A stretch of 64,000 nt of DNA from Bacillota bacterium (GTDB lineage Bacteria; Bacillota; Dehalobacteriia; UBA4068): NCBI GenBank assembly GCA_024679955.1, contig JAILCQ010000041.1, positions 20,161-84,160 on the forward strand, given 5' to 3'. The notes beneath the pieces were generated by a model that made no database searches, was not told the origin of the DNA, and saw nothing but the letters and a program-made list of their open reading frames with translations. Positions 51,876-60,306 of the stretch are shown here, in pieces. Both the position numbers and the translations under genes were made by a program. Position 1 is the first letter of the stretch. Every line of letters starts with the position of its first letter.

Positions 51876-51970
51876 ATCCTGTTCCCCATAAACCTGTTTG
51901 TCATCGACATTTACACACATTAAACAAACGTATAGAACGTAACACAAATATTATTTAAAACAATATCGTT

Positions 51971-51999
51971 AGTTTATCATAGTTTTCCTGTCTTTTCAA
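51971..51999 (-). promoter_or_regulatory. Promoter of the GH3 gene
   Basis: TTGAAA (51994-51999) and TAAACT (51971-51976) on the minus strand, spacer 17, about 95 bases before the start codon. The rest of the spacer to the next gene holds the terminator below. Confidence 0.7.
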
Positions 52000-52090
52000 T
52001 ACGTGATAAAAATCCCTGGCCGAAAGACTTTTTGATTTGGTTTTCTCTTTTCCGGGCATGCAAGCCGTCTCCGGCCGGTTTCCTCCATGC

Positions 52091-52134
52091 AAAACAAAAA
52101 GCCATCGCAAGCCATACGCGCTTACGATAGCTTT
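52091..52134 (-). terminator. Terminator of the cobalamin-riboswitch operon
   Basis: Fifteen-bp stem with two G-T wobbles, 52098-52112 with 52120-52134, followed on the minus strand by TTTTTGTTTT. Confidence 0.82.
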
Positions 52135-52162
52135 GAACGCCATATCCGAAGCAAAAGCCGGT

Positions 52163-53248
52163 TTATTGTTTTCTTCTTTTCTTGATGATCATATTGGCCG
52201 CGCCGCCGATCAGTATGATCGCGCCGGCAATGATCAGCACCATCTTGGCGGACTCCTGAGGGATCAGGCTTCTGTCGCCTACGGTTTCGGCATAGAAAGT
52301 GAGCGTATATTGTATCTCCACCGGATCGCCCATGGCGGTGGTGTCGGCGATCACAGGCATGGGCTCGTCAATGGCGGTGATGGGGATCTCGAAGCGGGAG
52401 GGGCCGCCGTCCTCCGTCATATTATAGAAATACGCGCCGTCTACGATCATATAGTCGTAATAGACGCTGCTCCATATAAGTTGTGCATAGGCCTTGCCGT
52501 CGCGGACGATCAAAAGCGTGGGCGAGCTGATGCTGGCGCGGCCGCTGCCCCCCGTCATATTGACCTCGATGGAGTATTCCCCATCCTTCATATCCAGCGT
52601 CACGGGTTCCAAGGCTTTCGCCGCTTCCAGCCGCTGTTTTTTCAGCTCCTCGCTACCCACCACTTTATAAGCCCGAATTGCTTTCTCGATCAATTCATAG
52701 TCCGGCAGATCGAAGGGCAAAGCCTCTTTGGGCAGGGACGAGGCGTCGAACACCAGCGTGCGGCTGTACCACCGCTTTCTTGCCTTGCTGTAGGCCGCGC
52801 ATTGCACTTCCGCGTTCAGCGCCGGCACCGGCAAAGTGAAGGTAGTCTGATGATCCTCCTCTTCAAAACCGATCCATGCGGATTCGCCGGCCGCAGCGGC
52901 TTCTGTGTTTGTGCCCGGATAGACATAAAGATAACTCATGCTGGGGACGGTGATTCTTGCCGTCATTGTATCGCCTTCCACGGTCAGGGTGGCTTTGGCG
53001 ATACGGAAATAGGGCGAAGAAGAATCCACCAGGATATCATAGACGCCGTCATCCACATCCCCGGCATAAATAGGCGTCATGCCGTAGTTTCCCGCCGGTT
53101 TTGCGGATATCTGAGACTGGGCCTCCGCCAGCCGCTGCGCCATATTGCCGTCGTCCTCCTCCGCCGCCCATGCGCCGGGAACGGCCAGGCTCATCAGCAA
53201 GGCCAGGCAAAAGGCCATCCATAAGCCCATCCTTAAGATACGTTTCAT
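52163..53248 (-). CDS. Secreted, C-terminally membrane-anchored NEAT-like protein
   Basis: A 361-residue protein with a signal peptide (cleavage likely after GAWA), two beta-rich domains and a C-terminal membrane helix ending in KKRRKQ. Domain 1 (about 55-175: YDILVDSSSPYFRIAKATLTVEGD) and domain 2 (about 225-335: SISSPTLLIVRDGKAYAQLI, YYDYMIVDG) have the pattern of NEAT or iron-transport-associated domains that bind haem or corrins. Its start overlaps the cbiK stop (ATGA). Being last in a corrinoid operon, a surface corrin-binding role is an inference. No LPxTG motif. Confidence 0.55.
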   Translation of the reverse strand: MKRILRMGLWMAFCLALLMSLAVPGAWAAEEDDGNMAQRLAEAQSQISAKPAGNYGMTPIYAGDVDDGVYDILVDSSSPYFRIAKATLTVEGDTMTARITVPSMSYLYVYPGTNTEAAAAGESAWIGFEEEDHQTTFTLPVPALNAEVQCAAYSKARKRWYSRTLVFDASSLPKEALPFDLPDYELIEKAIRAYKVVGSEELKKQRLEAAKALEPVTLDMKDGEYSIEVNMTGGSGRASISSPTLLIVRDGKAYAQLIWSSVYYDYMIVDGAYFYNMTEDGGPSRFEIPITAIDEPMPVIADTTAMGDPVEIQYTLTFYAETVGDRSLIPQESAKMVLIIAGAIILIGGAANMIIKKRRKQ

Positions 53249-54054
53249 AGCGTTTTCTCCCATTTGACGGAGCTGGCGCATCGGGCATGCTGTATGTACA
53301 TATCCCGAACCGCCGCATAATCGCCAAGTCCGATCAGATGGCATACCGCCTCCGCCCCTGCTCCGGCGATTTGATTTTTCCAGGAAGCGGCGTCGTCTCC
53401 CGCCATATCCTTCATCACATGACCGCCGGCTGCCAAAAGCAGCGGCGCCAAATGCACCCGTCTCGGCCTTTCCCGGCGGATGCGGGCCAACACCGGCTCG
53501 ATCCCCGGCGTAAACTCCACCGTACCGATGCAGATATTGTCATAGCCGTCCTGGCGGAACTGCCGTTCCAATATTTCATAAGCGGGAAAATCCAAGGCCG
53601 CGCTGCCATGTCCCATCAGAGCAAGCAGCTCTCCCCGGCCGGTGGGATATACTTTTTCGATTATCTTTGCCAGCGCCGCCGCATCCGCTTCCTGGGCAAG
53701 CAATGGCAAGCCCATAGCCAGAGAGGCAAACTGCCCGGCAAAAGAACGGATCGTTTCCTCTAAACTGCGGAACTCTTCTCCCATCAGCAGATGGGTCGGC
53801 TGTACCAATACGTCGGTAATGCCTGCCGCAGACATGCGCTGCAAGGCCTCGTCCACGGCGTCCACCTGCCGGCCTTGTTCCCGTTCCAGCTTGCGCCGGA
53901 GCATACCGCTGGTCCAGGCCCGAAAGAAACGCCGGTCGGGAAAAGCGCCGCCCAGGGCGGCTTCCACGGTTTCCAAAGTATTGGGGTTTTCTCCCCGGCA
54001 GGAGGCGCCAAAGCTCACTACCAGCAAACCTTTATGGCTGATGCATCGTTCCAT
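53245..54054 (-). CDS. cbiK: Sirohydrochlorin cobaltochelatase
   Basis: A 269-residue CbiK-type chelatase that inserts Co2+ into sirohydrochlorin or precorrin-2 in anaerobic cobalamin synthesis. Visible: LLVVSFGASCRGENP at the N-terminus, the first metal-binding His in LMGHGSAALDF, TVEFTPGIEPVL and the second His in LLLAAGGHVMKDMAGDDAASW. It overlaps the next gene by 4 bases. Length is normal. GGAGGG precedes ATG 54054. Confidence 0.93.
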   Translation of the reverse strand: MERCISHKGLLVVSFGASCRGENPNTLETVEAALGGAFPDRRFFRAWTSGMLRRKLEREQGRQVDAVDEALQRMSAAGITDVLVQPTHLLMGEEFRSLEETIRSFAGQFASLAMGLPLLAQEADAAALAKIIEKVYPTGRGELLALMGHGSAALDFPAYEILERQFRQDGYDNICIGTVEFTPGIEPVLARIRRERPRRVHLAPLLLAAGGHVMKDMAGDDAASWKNQIAGAGAEAVCHLIGLGDYAAVRDMYIQHARCASSVKWEKTL

Positions 54055-54065
54055 TGCGGCCCTCC

Positions 54066-54797
54066 TTAGAGATTTTTCTTTTTATAGATGAATACCATCG
54101 AGAACAACCCGAACACCGCAAGATAAACCCCCAGGACTATATAGCCGAACACGCCGGCTGGCTCCGCATTGGCGATGGAGCGGATCATAGCGCTGGTCTG
54201 GGACAAAGGCAGTAGGGCGATGACCTGCCGGAAGCCGAAGGGCATCTGCTCGGTGGAAAAGAAGGTGTTGCATAAAAAAGACATGGGCGTAATGATATAC
54301 GCCGTAAAGCGCGGCGCGTCCGTATAGCTCTTGGCCAGGAAGGACAGCACCAAAGCAATGGTGGAAAAGACCATGCCGTTCAGCAGCATGATGAATACGG
54401 ACTGTCCGTTGAAAATCAGATCCGTGCGTATGGGCATGGTCAGCAGCAGGATGAGCGCGCCGGCATACATGCCGCGAAGACTGCCGCCGATGATCTGGCC
54501 GACGATAAACTGCCACAACGGCGTGGGCGATACCATCACCTGATCCAGCGCCTTTTCATAAAGCCGTTGTACACTCATGTTCTGGGCCACGGCGCTGAAG
54601 CTGCCTGTCATAGTGGCCATGGCGACGATGCCTGGGATCAGGAAATGAAGATACGGCTCCCCGTGGGACGTGGTCTGTATGCCCATGCCGAAGATCAGCA
54701 GATACATAAGCGGCGCGATCATGGCGGCAACAGTGATTTTATAAAAATCCCGTCGAAACTCCACCCATTTTTCCCATAAAACAGTCAAAATCCCCAT
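54066..54797 (-). CDS. ABC-2 type transporter permease
   Basis: A 243-residue membrane protein with six predicted helices of the ABC-2 exporter family: IAPLMYLLIFGMGI, a conserved coupling segment QRLYEKALDQVMVSPTPLWQFIVGQI, and FTAYIITPMSFLCNTFFSTEQMPF. It pairs with the ATPase gene 10 bases upstream. ATG 54797 with GGAGG is preferred over an earlier frame rich in Arg and Trp that only reflects the end of the ATPase gene. Cargo unknown; location suggests a corrin, a metal or a lipid linked to the surface protein. Confidence 0.9.
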   Translation of the reverse strand: MGILTVLWEKWVEFRRDFYKITVAAMIAPLMYLLIFGMGIQTTSHGEPYLHFLIPGIVAMATMTGSFSAVAQNMSVQRLYEKALDQVMVSPTPLWQFIVGQIIGGSLRGMYAGALILLLTMPIRTDLIFNGQSVFIMLLNGMVFSTIALVLSFLAKSYTDAPRFTAYIITPMSFLCNTFFSTEQMPFGFRQVIALLPLSQTSAMIRSIANAEPAGVFGYIVLGVYLAVFGLFSMVFIYKKKNL

Positions 54798-54807
54798 AGC
54801 GAACCTC

Positions 54808-55644
54808 CTATCCGATCTTCCGGCCGGCGCATTCCACGAACACGTCCTCCAGGGTGGTGGCCCGGAAGGTCGCCTGCGCGCCCGCTTGAGACAGATAGGC
54901 GATCGCTTTTTCCCTGTCATGGAAATAACTGCTTTTCAACCCGTTTTCCGTCGTCTCGTCCACCGCAAATTTACCCAGTTCGTCAATAAGCCCCGTAGGG
55001 GTATCCAGCTTTTGCAGCGCGCCCTTGTTGATCAAAGCCACCCTGCCGCAAAGGGCCTGGGCCTCTTCCATATAGTGGGTGGTCAGCACGATGGTCATAT
55101 TGCGCCCGTTGACCTGCCGCAGCAGGCTCCACATCTGGCGGCGGGACAGGGCGTCCATACCGGCGGTGGGCTCGTCCAGCAGCAGGATCTCCGGCTCGAT
55201 AAGCAGCGCCCGGCAAATCATAAGCTTGCGCTTCATGCCGCCGGATAGATGGCGGACCGTACGGTGGCGAAAGGCCTGCAAACCCACAAAATCCAAAAGC
55301 TCGCCGCTTTTTTCCCAAATCTCTTTGCGCGGCAGACGGTACAAAAGTCCCTGATACATCATCACCTCATCCATAGTCATATCCTGACGCATGGAGTATT
55401 CCTGGGTGATCACGCTGAGCTTGCGCTTTTGTTCGGAAGCCTTGCGGTCCAGCCGTACGCCGTCGATGAGGATCTCTCCCTCGGAGGGCAGCAAAACGGT
55501 GGACATCATGCTGATGGTGGTGGTTTTACCGGCGCCGTTTGGCCCCAAAAGACCGAAGAATTCCCCGGTTTCGATTTTCAGGTTCAGATGATCCACGGCT
55601 GTGAAATCGCCGAACCGTTTGGTAAGGTTGTTTATCTCAATCAT
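54808..55644 (-). CDS. ABC transporter ATP-binding protein (ABC-2 partner)
   Basis: A 278-residue ATPase. Walker A GPNGAGKTT, signature LSGGMKRKLMICRALL, Walker B ILLLDEPTAGMD and switch LTTHYMEEAQ, typical of drug/antibiotic-type ABC-2 ATPases. Start overlaps the cbiL stop by 8 bases. Together with the permease it would export or flip a substrate across the membrane. Rare in cobalamin operons. Confidence 0.92.
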   Translation of the reverse strand: MIEINNLTKRFGDFTAVDHLNLKIETGEFFGLLGPNGAGKTTTISMMSTVLLPSEGEILIDGVRLDRKASEQKRKLSVITQEYSMRQDMTMDEVMMYQGLLYRLPRKEIWEKSGELLDFVGLQAFRHRTVRHLSGGMKRKLMICRALLIEPEILLLDEPTAGMDALSRRQMWSLLRQVNGRNMTIVLTTHYMEEAQALCGRVALINKGALQKLDTPTGLIDELGKFAVDETTENGLKSSYFHDREKAIAYLSQAGAQATFRATTLEDVFVECAGRKIG

Positions 55645-56326
55645 GGTGTTCTTTGGCTACGATCAGCGAAAAATAGCCTGCGTCATCCGGTATTTCCTCT
55701 AAGCTATGGTAGATCTTCTCCGTATCCATGCTGCAGTTTTCCACAGCGGACACATCCTTGCCGCTGCGCCGCAGCAATGCTTTGACCTCCGCCATATGGC
55801 TGGCCGATTTCATCAGCACATAGGTGCCGGATCGATCCAGCTCCTCGCCGGTTTTGTGAACGGCGGGCACCACATGCAGAGGTTCATCCCATTCCACAAG
55901 CGGCAGATTCAGCCGGGCCGCCGCCGCGCAGAACGAGGGGATGCCGGGCACCAGCTCCACAGCGTAGCCGTCCGCCTCCAGAATATGCTGCAAATAGCTG
56001 AAGGTGCAGTAAATCGTGGGATCGCCCAGGGTGATATAGACCACGTTCTTGCCCTGATCCAGATAGCTTTCCAACAGCTTGGCGCCCTTGCGGTGCTCCG
56101 CATCGATCAGCTGCCGGTCCTTGATCATTGGCATATAGACCGGTACCAGCTCCTTATCTTTCAGCTCCGGTACTATGGCCGCGGCGATTTGATAAGCTAC
56201 CGCCTCCTTGGCCACTTTGCCGGCAACGGCGATCACCTCATTTTCCCGAATCAGCCGGATGGCCTTTTGCGTCATCAGTTCCGGGTCGCCGGGGCCTACG
56301 CCCACGCCGTATGCGATTCCTTTCAT
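55637..56326 (-). CDS. cbiL: Cobalt-precorrin-2 C20-methyltransferase
   Basis: A 229-residue SAM-dependent tetrapyrrole methylase that adds the C20 methyl group in the anaerobic (early cobalt) pathway. Motifs: GVGVGPGDPELMT, YITLGDPTIYCTFSY and VPGIPSFCAAAARLNLPL. It is the first gene after the cobalamin riboswitch, and GGAGG lies 8 bases before ATG 56326, next to the terminator stem. Position before CbiK fits the pathway, but other cbi genes are not in this window. Confidence 0.93.
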   Translation of the reverse strand: MKGIAYGVGVGPGDPELMTQKAIRLIRENEVIAVAGKVAKEAVAYQIAAAIVPELKDKELVPVYMPMIKDRQLIDAEHRKGAKLLESYLDQGKNVVYITLGDPTIYCTFSYLQHILEADGYAVELVPGIPSFCAAAARLNLPLVEWDEPLHVVPAVHKTGEELDRSGTYVLMKSASHMAEVKALLRRSGKDVSAVENCSMDTEKIYHSLEEIPDDAGYFSLIVAKEHHD

Positions 56327-56340
56327 GTTTGATTCCTCCA

Positions 56341-56382
56341 ATCAAAAGCCGCAGCGATGGAAAGCTCGTCCATCGCTGCGGC
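56341..56382 (-). terminator. Terminator of the cobalamin riboswitch expression platform
   Basis: Fourteen-bp perfect stem GCCGCAGCGATGGA (56348-56361) with TCCATCGCTGCGGC (56369-56382), then TTTTGAT on the minus strand, immediately before the cbiL ribosome binding site. A second hairpin, TGCCGCACC/GGTGCGGCA, lies upstream at 56404-56423. Confidence 0.85.
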
Positions 56383-56427
56383 CGTTTTTCACAGCGTTTT
56401 CCTGCCGCACCGGGGTGCGGCATTTTT

Positions 56428-56640
56428 GCTTACAGCAGGTCTTCTGACTGATACGTATGGGAGATGATCCCTTTACCGGACAGATCGGTCTTCTCAGGTC
56501 GCCCCAATGACCGGCTTTTGCCATGATCTGCCCGTCCGTATTCACAGCGGCGGTGCTACCGTCCGTGATTTTCACACGGTTCCCTATTCTTTCGATACGG
56601 TTCCGCGCCGTATCGGACACTGTAAGATGTAATATTCTTC
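56428..56640 (-). promoter_or_regulatory. Cobalamin riboswitch
   Basis: On the minus strand the core reads AATAGGGAACCGTGTGAAAA (56572-56591) then TCACGGACGGTAGCACC and CCGCTGTGA, the B12-box region, with GTCAGAAGACCTGCTG (about 56434-56449) as the 3' conserved part. This matches the adenosylcobalamin riboswitch consensus (GGGAA, GGTG-type strand, GCCACTGT-like and the AGACCTGCC tail). With a terminator before cbiL, excess cobalamin would switch the operon off. Confidence 0.9.
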
Positions 56641-56665
56641 ACACCGGCAAGGATGTTTATAAGTT

Positions 56666-56694
56666 AGTTTACCATATATCAAGAGGCTTGACAA
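56666..56694 (-). promoter_or_regulatory. Promoter of the cobalamin operon
   Basis: TTGTCA (56689-56694) and TAAACT (56666-56671) on the minus strand, spacer 17, upstream of the riboswitch. Confidence 0.8.
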
Positions 56695-56733
56695 CCGGAA
56701 AAAGCGTCTTTCCTATCGCCGCCGTGCCGGCGC

Positions 56734-57087
56734 TTACAGCAGCTTTTCCGCCCACTCGTTTTCCTTGAATCCGGTCAGCACAAAATCCTTCCCCACCACC
56801 AGCGGGCGTTTGACCAGCATGCCGTCGGTGGCCAGCAAGGCCAGCTGTTCGTCCTCGCTCATTTCCGGCAGCTTCTGCGCCAGTTTCATTTCCCGATACG
56901 GGATGCCGCTGGTGTTCCAGAACCGTTTCAGCGGCAAACCGCTGGCGGCATAATACTTGCGCAGCGCCGCCTCGTCCGGATGATTCGTTTTGATATCCAA
57001 AACTTCATGCTCGATCCCTTTATCCGCCAGCCATTGCAAAGCTTTCTTGCAGGTGGTGCAGCGGCTGTAGCAATATACTGTGATCAT
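56734..57087 (-). CDS. Spx/ArsC-family thioredoxin-fold protein
   Basis: A 117-residue member of the ArsC/Spx/YffB family. The N-terminus ITVYCYSRCTTCKKALQWL has CxxC at residues 10-13, as in Spx, where it is a redox switch. Residues KRPLVVGKDFVLTGF match the C-terminal family signature. It may be an Spx-like RNA polymerase-binding regulator or an arsenate/glutathione-linked reductase; sequence alone does not decide. ATG 57087 is chosen because GAGAGGG lies 7 bases upstream, whereas the ATG two codons earlier touches it. Confidence 0.8.
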   Translation of the reverse strand: MITVYCYSRCTTCKKALQWLADKGIEHEVLDIKTNHPDEAALRKYYAASGLPLKRFWNTSGIPYREMKLAQKLPEMSEDEQLALLATDGMLVKRPLVVGKDFVLTGFKENEWAEKLL

Positions 57088-57142
57088 AGTCATTCCCTCT
57101 CTTTTTATTCATAAGCGTGACCCACGCCGGTTTGCTGAGATG

Positions 57143-57171
57143 ATTATACTATGATCTGCCGGCTTAAGCAA
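57143..57171 (-). promoter_or_regulatory. Promoter of the Spx/ArsC-like gene
   Basis: TTGCTT (57166-57171) and TATAAT (57143-57148) on the minus strand, spacer 17. Confidence 0.75.
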
Positions 57172-57204
57172 CACGGCGGCGGGATTTTCGCGGGGAATGC
57201 CGTT

Positions 57205-58176
57205 TTACCACGCCTGCATCAGCCTGTAAAGCCCCAAAGCGGTTTGCGCCGCCTCTTTCACGGAGCTGCCGAAATGGCGGTCGGCGTCAGCCTCGCTGTA
57301 TATTCTCTCCACGGTCTCGCCCTCCGCCGTGTAAACAAAGCGAACCGCATCCAGGTTGCCGACGGTGGCGATCAGCATGGCGCTGTAATAATCCAGCCGG
57401 GCGTTCAAAGTGTCCCGGTTGCGGGAGCCCATGTCCTCCTCCGGATACATGGTCCAGATATAGGGCTGCTGTGAAGTCTGCAGCTCCGAGGTAAAGGGTC
57501 CCAGATCTCTGGGTATATCCAGGGCGGCGGCGCTTTTGCCGTTATCCGGCATGCTGCCGATATAGGCATGTTTCGCCGCATATAGCCTGGAGACAGATTC
57601 CGGGATATTCACCCCGTTTTCCCAAATCACATATTCGTCCAGCATAACGCATTCTATTTTCTCGTCGGTCTGGAAATCCGCGGAAAAGCTGTTCTTGGCA
57701 AAGGGATTTTTCAGGCGGGATTTCATTTCCACGCCCACGACGCCCTCCGCGGCGGTAAACTCCAGGCTGCTCACGCCTTGGCCAATGTCCCGTAAATGGC
57801 CTTCGATATGCAGGTTTCCATCTTCCACTTGCAGATTTTCGATAACGGCCTGTTCCGCCCCAACCAGATGAGAGACAAAAGCCGGCCGGATCAAAAACAA
57901 GCACGCGCCCAGGGCGGCGGCCATGGCCAAGCCGAACAAAGCCCAACGCCGCAGCCTGCGATTGCTTTTTTTCATGAAATCCACAGCCGCCGCCTCTTTT
58001 TGAGGTTCACCGCCGGCGCCGGACAAGGCGTCGTTCGTCATTTCCGCAAACAGCCGGCGGCAGCTTTCGCATTGCGCCAGGTGCTCTTGGACGGCGCGGC
58101 AGCTTTCCTCGGTAGCAAGGCCTTCCGCATACAGCGGCAGCAGGTCTTTTATGATATTGCAGGTGATTTCAGCCAT
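57205..58176 (-). CDS. Zinc-finger anti-sigma factor
   Basis: A 323-residue membrane protein. The N-terminal zf-HC2 domain (CNIIKDLLPLYAEGLATEESC...HLAQCESCRRLF) contains the His and Cys ligands H-x3-C-x2-C. A membrane helix spans about 78-97 and the outer part (about 100-320) holds a DUF4825-like domain. It overlaps the sigma factor gene by 8 bases and presumably keeps that factor inactive until an envelope signal arrives. The frame ends at 57205, 34 bases past the predicted promoter of the previous gene. Confidence 0.82.
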   Translation of the reverse strand: MAEITCNIIKDLLPLYAEGLATEESCRAVQEHLAQCESCRRLFAEMTNDALSGAGGEPQKEAAAVDFMKKSNRRLRRWALFGLAMAAALGACLFLIRPAFVSHLVGAEQAVIENLQVEDGNLHIEGHLRDIGQGVSSLEFTAAEGVVGVEMKSRLKNPFAKNSFSADFQTDEKIECVMLDEYVIWENGVNIPESVSRLYAAKHAYIGSMPDNGKSAAALDIPRDLGPFTSELQTSQQPYIWTMYPEEDMGSRNRDTLNARLDYYSAMLIATVGNLDAVRFVYTAEGETVERIYSEADADRHFGSSVKEAAQTALGLYRLMQAW

Positions 58177-58657
58177 CTTTTTCCATCTCCTTTTTCAGCA
58201 TTTCTTTCCAGCGGTAAAAGGTTACCCTGGCCCAGCTTTCGCTTTTGCCCATGATATCGCCGATCTCCCGAAAGCTGAGATCGGAAAACAAGCGCAGATA
58301 CAGCAGCTCCCGATAGGGTTCCGGACAGGCATGAAGCCTTTTGTAAAGCAAGGTCCTTTCCCGGTTCCGCAGGGCTATTTCCTCGGAGGATTCTGCGGCC
58401 AAGGACAGGCTTTCCGGGCTTTCCAGGCTTGCCGTTTCCGGGTTTTTTCTGCGGTAGGCGGCCAGCTGGTTTTTGGCGATGGCGCAAAGCCAGGTGCTCA
58501 GTTTGCAGCTGCCGTCGAATTTGTGTATGCTTTTGACTGCCTGGTAAAACGTTTCCTGGGTGATCTCTTCGGCCATATCCCGGCTTCCCGTCAGCGACAG
58601 AAGATACTTGAATACATATTCCGCATACTGACGGTACATTTTTTCCTCAGCCTGCAT
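58169..58657 (-). CDS. ECF-type RNA polymerase sigma factor
   Basis: A 162-residue ECF sigma factor. Region 2: AEEITQETFYQAVKSIHKF and STWLCAIAKNQLAAYRR; region 4: LYLRLFSDLSFREIGDIMGKSESWARVTFYR. It lies upstream of its anti-sigma gene with an 8-base overlap, so the pair is translationally coupled. TTGTAAC at about 58711-58717 on the minus strand, with CGAAAC nearby, might be part of an autoregulated ECF promoter, but this is weak. Confidence 0.92.
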   Translation of the reverse strand: MQAEEKMYRQYAEYVFKYLLSLTGSRDMAEEITQETFYQAVKSIHKFDGSCKLSTWLCAIAKNQLAAYRRKNPETASLESPESLSLAAESSEEIALRNRERTLLYKRLHACPEPYRELLYLRLFSDLSFREIGDIMGKSESWARVTFYRWKEMLKKEMEKDG

Positions 58658-58801
58658 TTTGACTTCCTCCTTTCCCTTCCATTTGTTAATGCTGAAAATC
58701 CCGGTTTCGTTACAACAAAATAGAAAAAAACCGGCGTTTTCGCCTATACCATTTTATCAGCAATCCCCGACGGCGGCAACAAAGCAAAAATCCATACACA
58801 A
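58658..58801. other. Spacer between the sigma factor and the SLH locus
   Basis: About 140 bases. Contains the possible ECF promoter elements of the sigma factor; nothing else recognised. Confidence 0.4.
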
Positions 58802-58830
58802 AGGAGGCGACGCCCTGAGCGTCGCCTCCT
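58802..58830 (-). terminator. Terminator-like hairpin after the SLH gene
   Basis: Perfect 12-bp stem AGGAGGCGACGC (58802-58813) with GCGTCGCCTCCT (58819-58830). The T-run on the minus strand is short (TTTGTGT). Confidence 0.6.
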
Positions 58831-58881
58831 GTAAGCGTATTTACCTGTTGACTGTCTGCGGGAAACACAGGCGCTGCCGGG

Positions 58882-60306
58882 TCATTGCTGGGACGTATAG
58901 ACCTGGGCAGACTGCTTATCCGCATTGTCCGCTTTCCACTGCTGTTCCAGCGCGGCCCAATCCCGGGTGGGCAGGATCTCCAGCCAGTTCTCATAGCCGT
59001 TGTCCACGGTCTGGGTGATCCAGGCGTACTCGTGGGAGTTGGAAGCCTCCTGCACATCCGCATAGTACCAGACCTCTTTATCCGCGTTGTCGATCCAGTG
59101 TATCATATCCGGGAGCAGATGATCCTTATGCGGCTTTCTCTCCAGCACCCGGTTGGTCAGGGCCATGGCCTCGGCGCGGGTGATGGGCCGGTTGGGGCCG
59201 AAGCTGCCGTTGGGATAGCCGTAGATATAGCCCCGGGAAGCCGCGTTGAGAATGACCTCCTCGGCCCAGTGGCCACGGATATCATTGAAAGACACCGTAG
59301 CGGTGACGGAAGCGCTGAAGAAGCGGCTGAACAATGCCGCAAATTCCGCTCTCGTCACCGGTCGATCCGGTTTGAAGGAACCGTCGGGATAGCCGTTGAC
59401 CACCCCTGCCTGGGCCAGCGTGGAAATCGCCGTATTGTACCAGGCCGTAGAGGGTACGTCGGAGAAGGCGTTGGCGGTGCTCCAGTAGCGGTTGCGGCTC
59501 TCATCCGTAAGCAGGCGGAAAAGGATCGTAGCGATCTCCGCCCGGCTGATATCGGCCCCGGGCCGCACTGTGGCGTCGGGATAGCCGATGACATAGGCGA
59601 AGTGGTCTTCCTTGTTCAGGGCCGGCCCATCGCTGCCGCCGTTACCGCCGCTACCGCCGTGATCCGGCCGGGGATGGGGATGATCGTTATCGTCCTCGAT
59701 GACCTCGGCCTGGAATACCCAATCCACCTCCGCGCTGAGACCGGCGATTTCATTGCCGGCGCTCAGAGGGATGGAAAAGGTCAGATCGATATCTTTGGAA
59801 GAATTGTTGCCGGAGTAAGCGCCCAGATAAGCCGCGCCTTCATCTATATATCCGGTATAGGTGGCGGCGTCGGGTTCTTCCCCGGTGATCAGCCGCCGGA
59901 TCTTAGTGGCCACGGAGCGGTCGCCTTCGGCAAAGGTGGCGCTCAAGGTTGCGGGCCCCTCGCCTTCCTCGCCGAACAGAGCTCTATAGCCCTCATTGGC
60001 GTTTTCCGCCCGCACATACATTTTCACCGTTTTGTTGCCGGCGTTTTTCACCGTTACCCGCACCTGCCAGGATTCGCTGTCCCCCGGCATGGCGCTGGAT
60101 ATCTGAAAAATGTCGGGATACGGGTCTGCATCGGTGGGCTCGGCGCTTCGTTCCGGGCCGTAGACCACATTGTTGAAGCTGAACGTATCATTCCCGGCGT
60201 CAAAGATGACTTCCGGGGTAGTGGCAGCGCCCAAAACCAGGAAGGGCACGCAGATGACGGCGGCCACCAGAGAAAGCAATACAACGAGACGGATAGCCTT
60301 TTTCAT
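58882..60306 (-). CDS. S-layer homology (SLH) domain protein with TasA-like N-terminal part
   Basis: A 474-residue secreted protein. Signal peptide, then a beta-rich domain (about 30-220) with PGDSESWQVRVTVKNAGNKTVKMYVRAEN, similar to fibre-subunit (TasA/camelysin-like) proteins, a His/Asp/Gly linker, and three SLH motifs (about 233-420: AYVIGYPDATVRPGADISRAEIATI, GVVNGYPDGSFKPDRPVTRAEF, GYIYGYPNGSFGPNRPITRAEA). SLH domains bind secondary cell-wall polymers, so this is a cell-wall anchor. Its start overlaps the preceding gene stop by one base (TGATG). Confidence 0.9.
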   Translation of the reverse strand: MKKAIRLVVLLSLVAAVICVPFLVLGAATTPEVIFDAGNDTFSFNNVVYGPERSAEPTDADPYPDIFQISSAMPGDSESWQVRVTVKNAGNKTVKMYVRAENANEGYRALFGEEGEGPATLSATFAEGDRSVATKIRRLITGEEPDAATYTGYIDEGAAYLGAYSGNNSSKDIDLTFSIPLSAGNEIAGLSAEVDWVFQAEVIEDDNDHPHPRPDHGGSGGNGGSDGPALNKEDHFAYVIGYPDATVRPGADISRAEIATILFRLLTDESRNRYWSTANAFSDVPSTAWYNTAISTLAQAGVVNGYPDGSFKPDRPVTRAEFAALFSRFFSASVTATVSFNDIRGHWAEEVILNAASRGYIYGYPNGSFGPNRPITRAEAMALTNRVLERKPHKDHLLPDMIHWIDNADKEVWYYADVQEASNSHEYAWITQTVDNGYENWLEILPTRDWAALEQQWKADNADKQSAQVYTSQQ

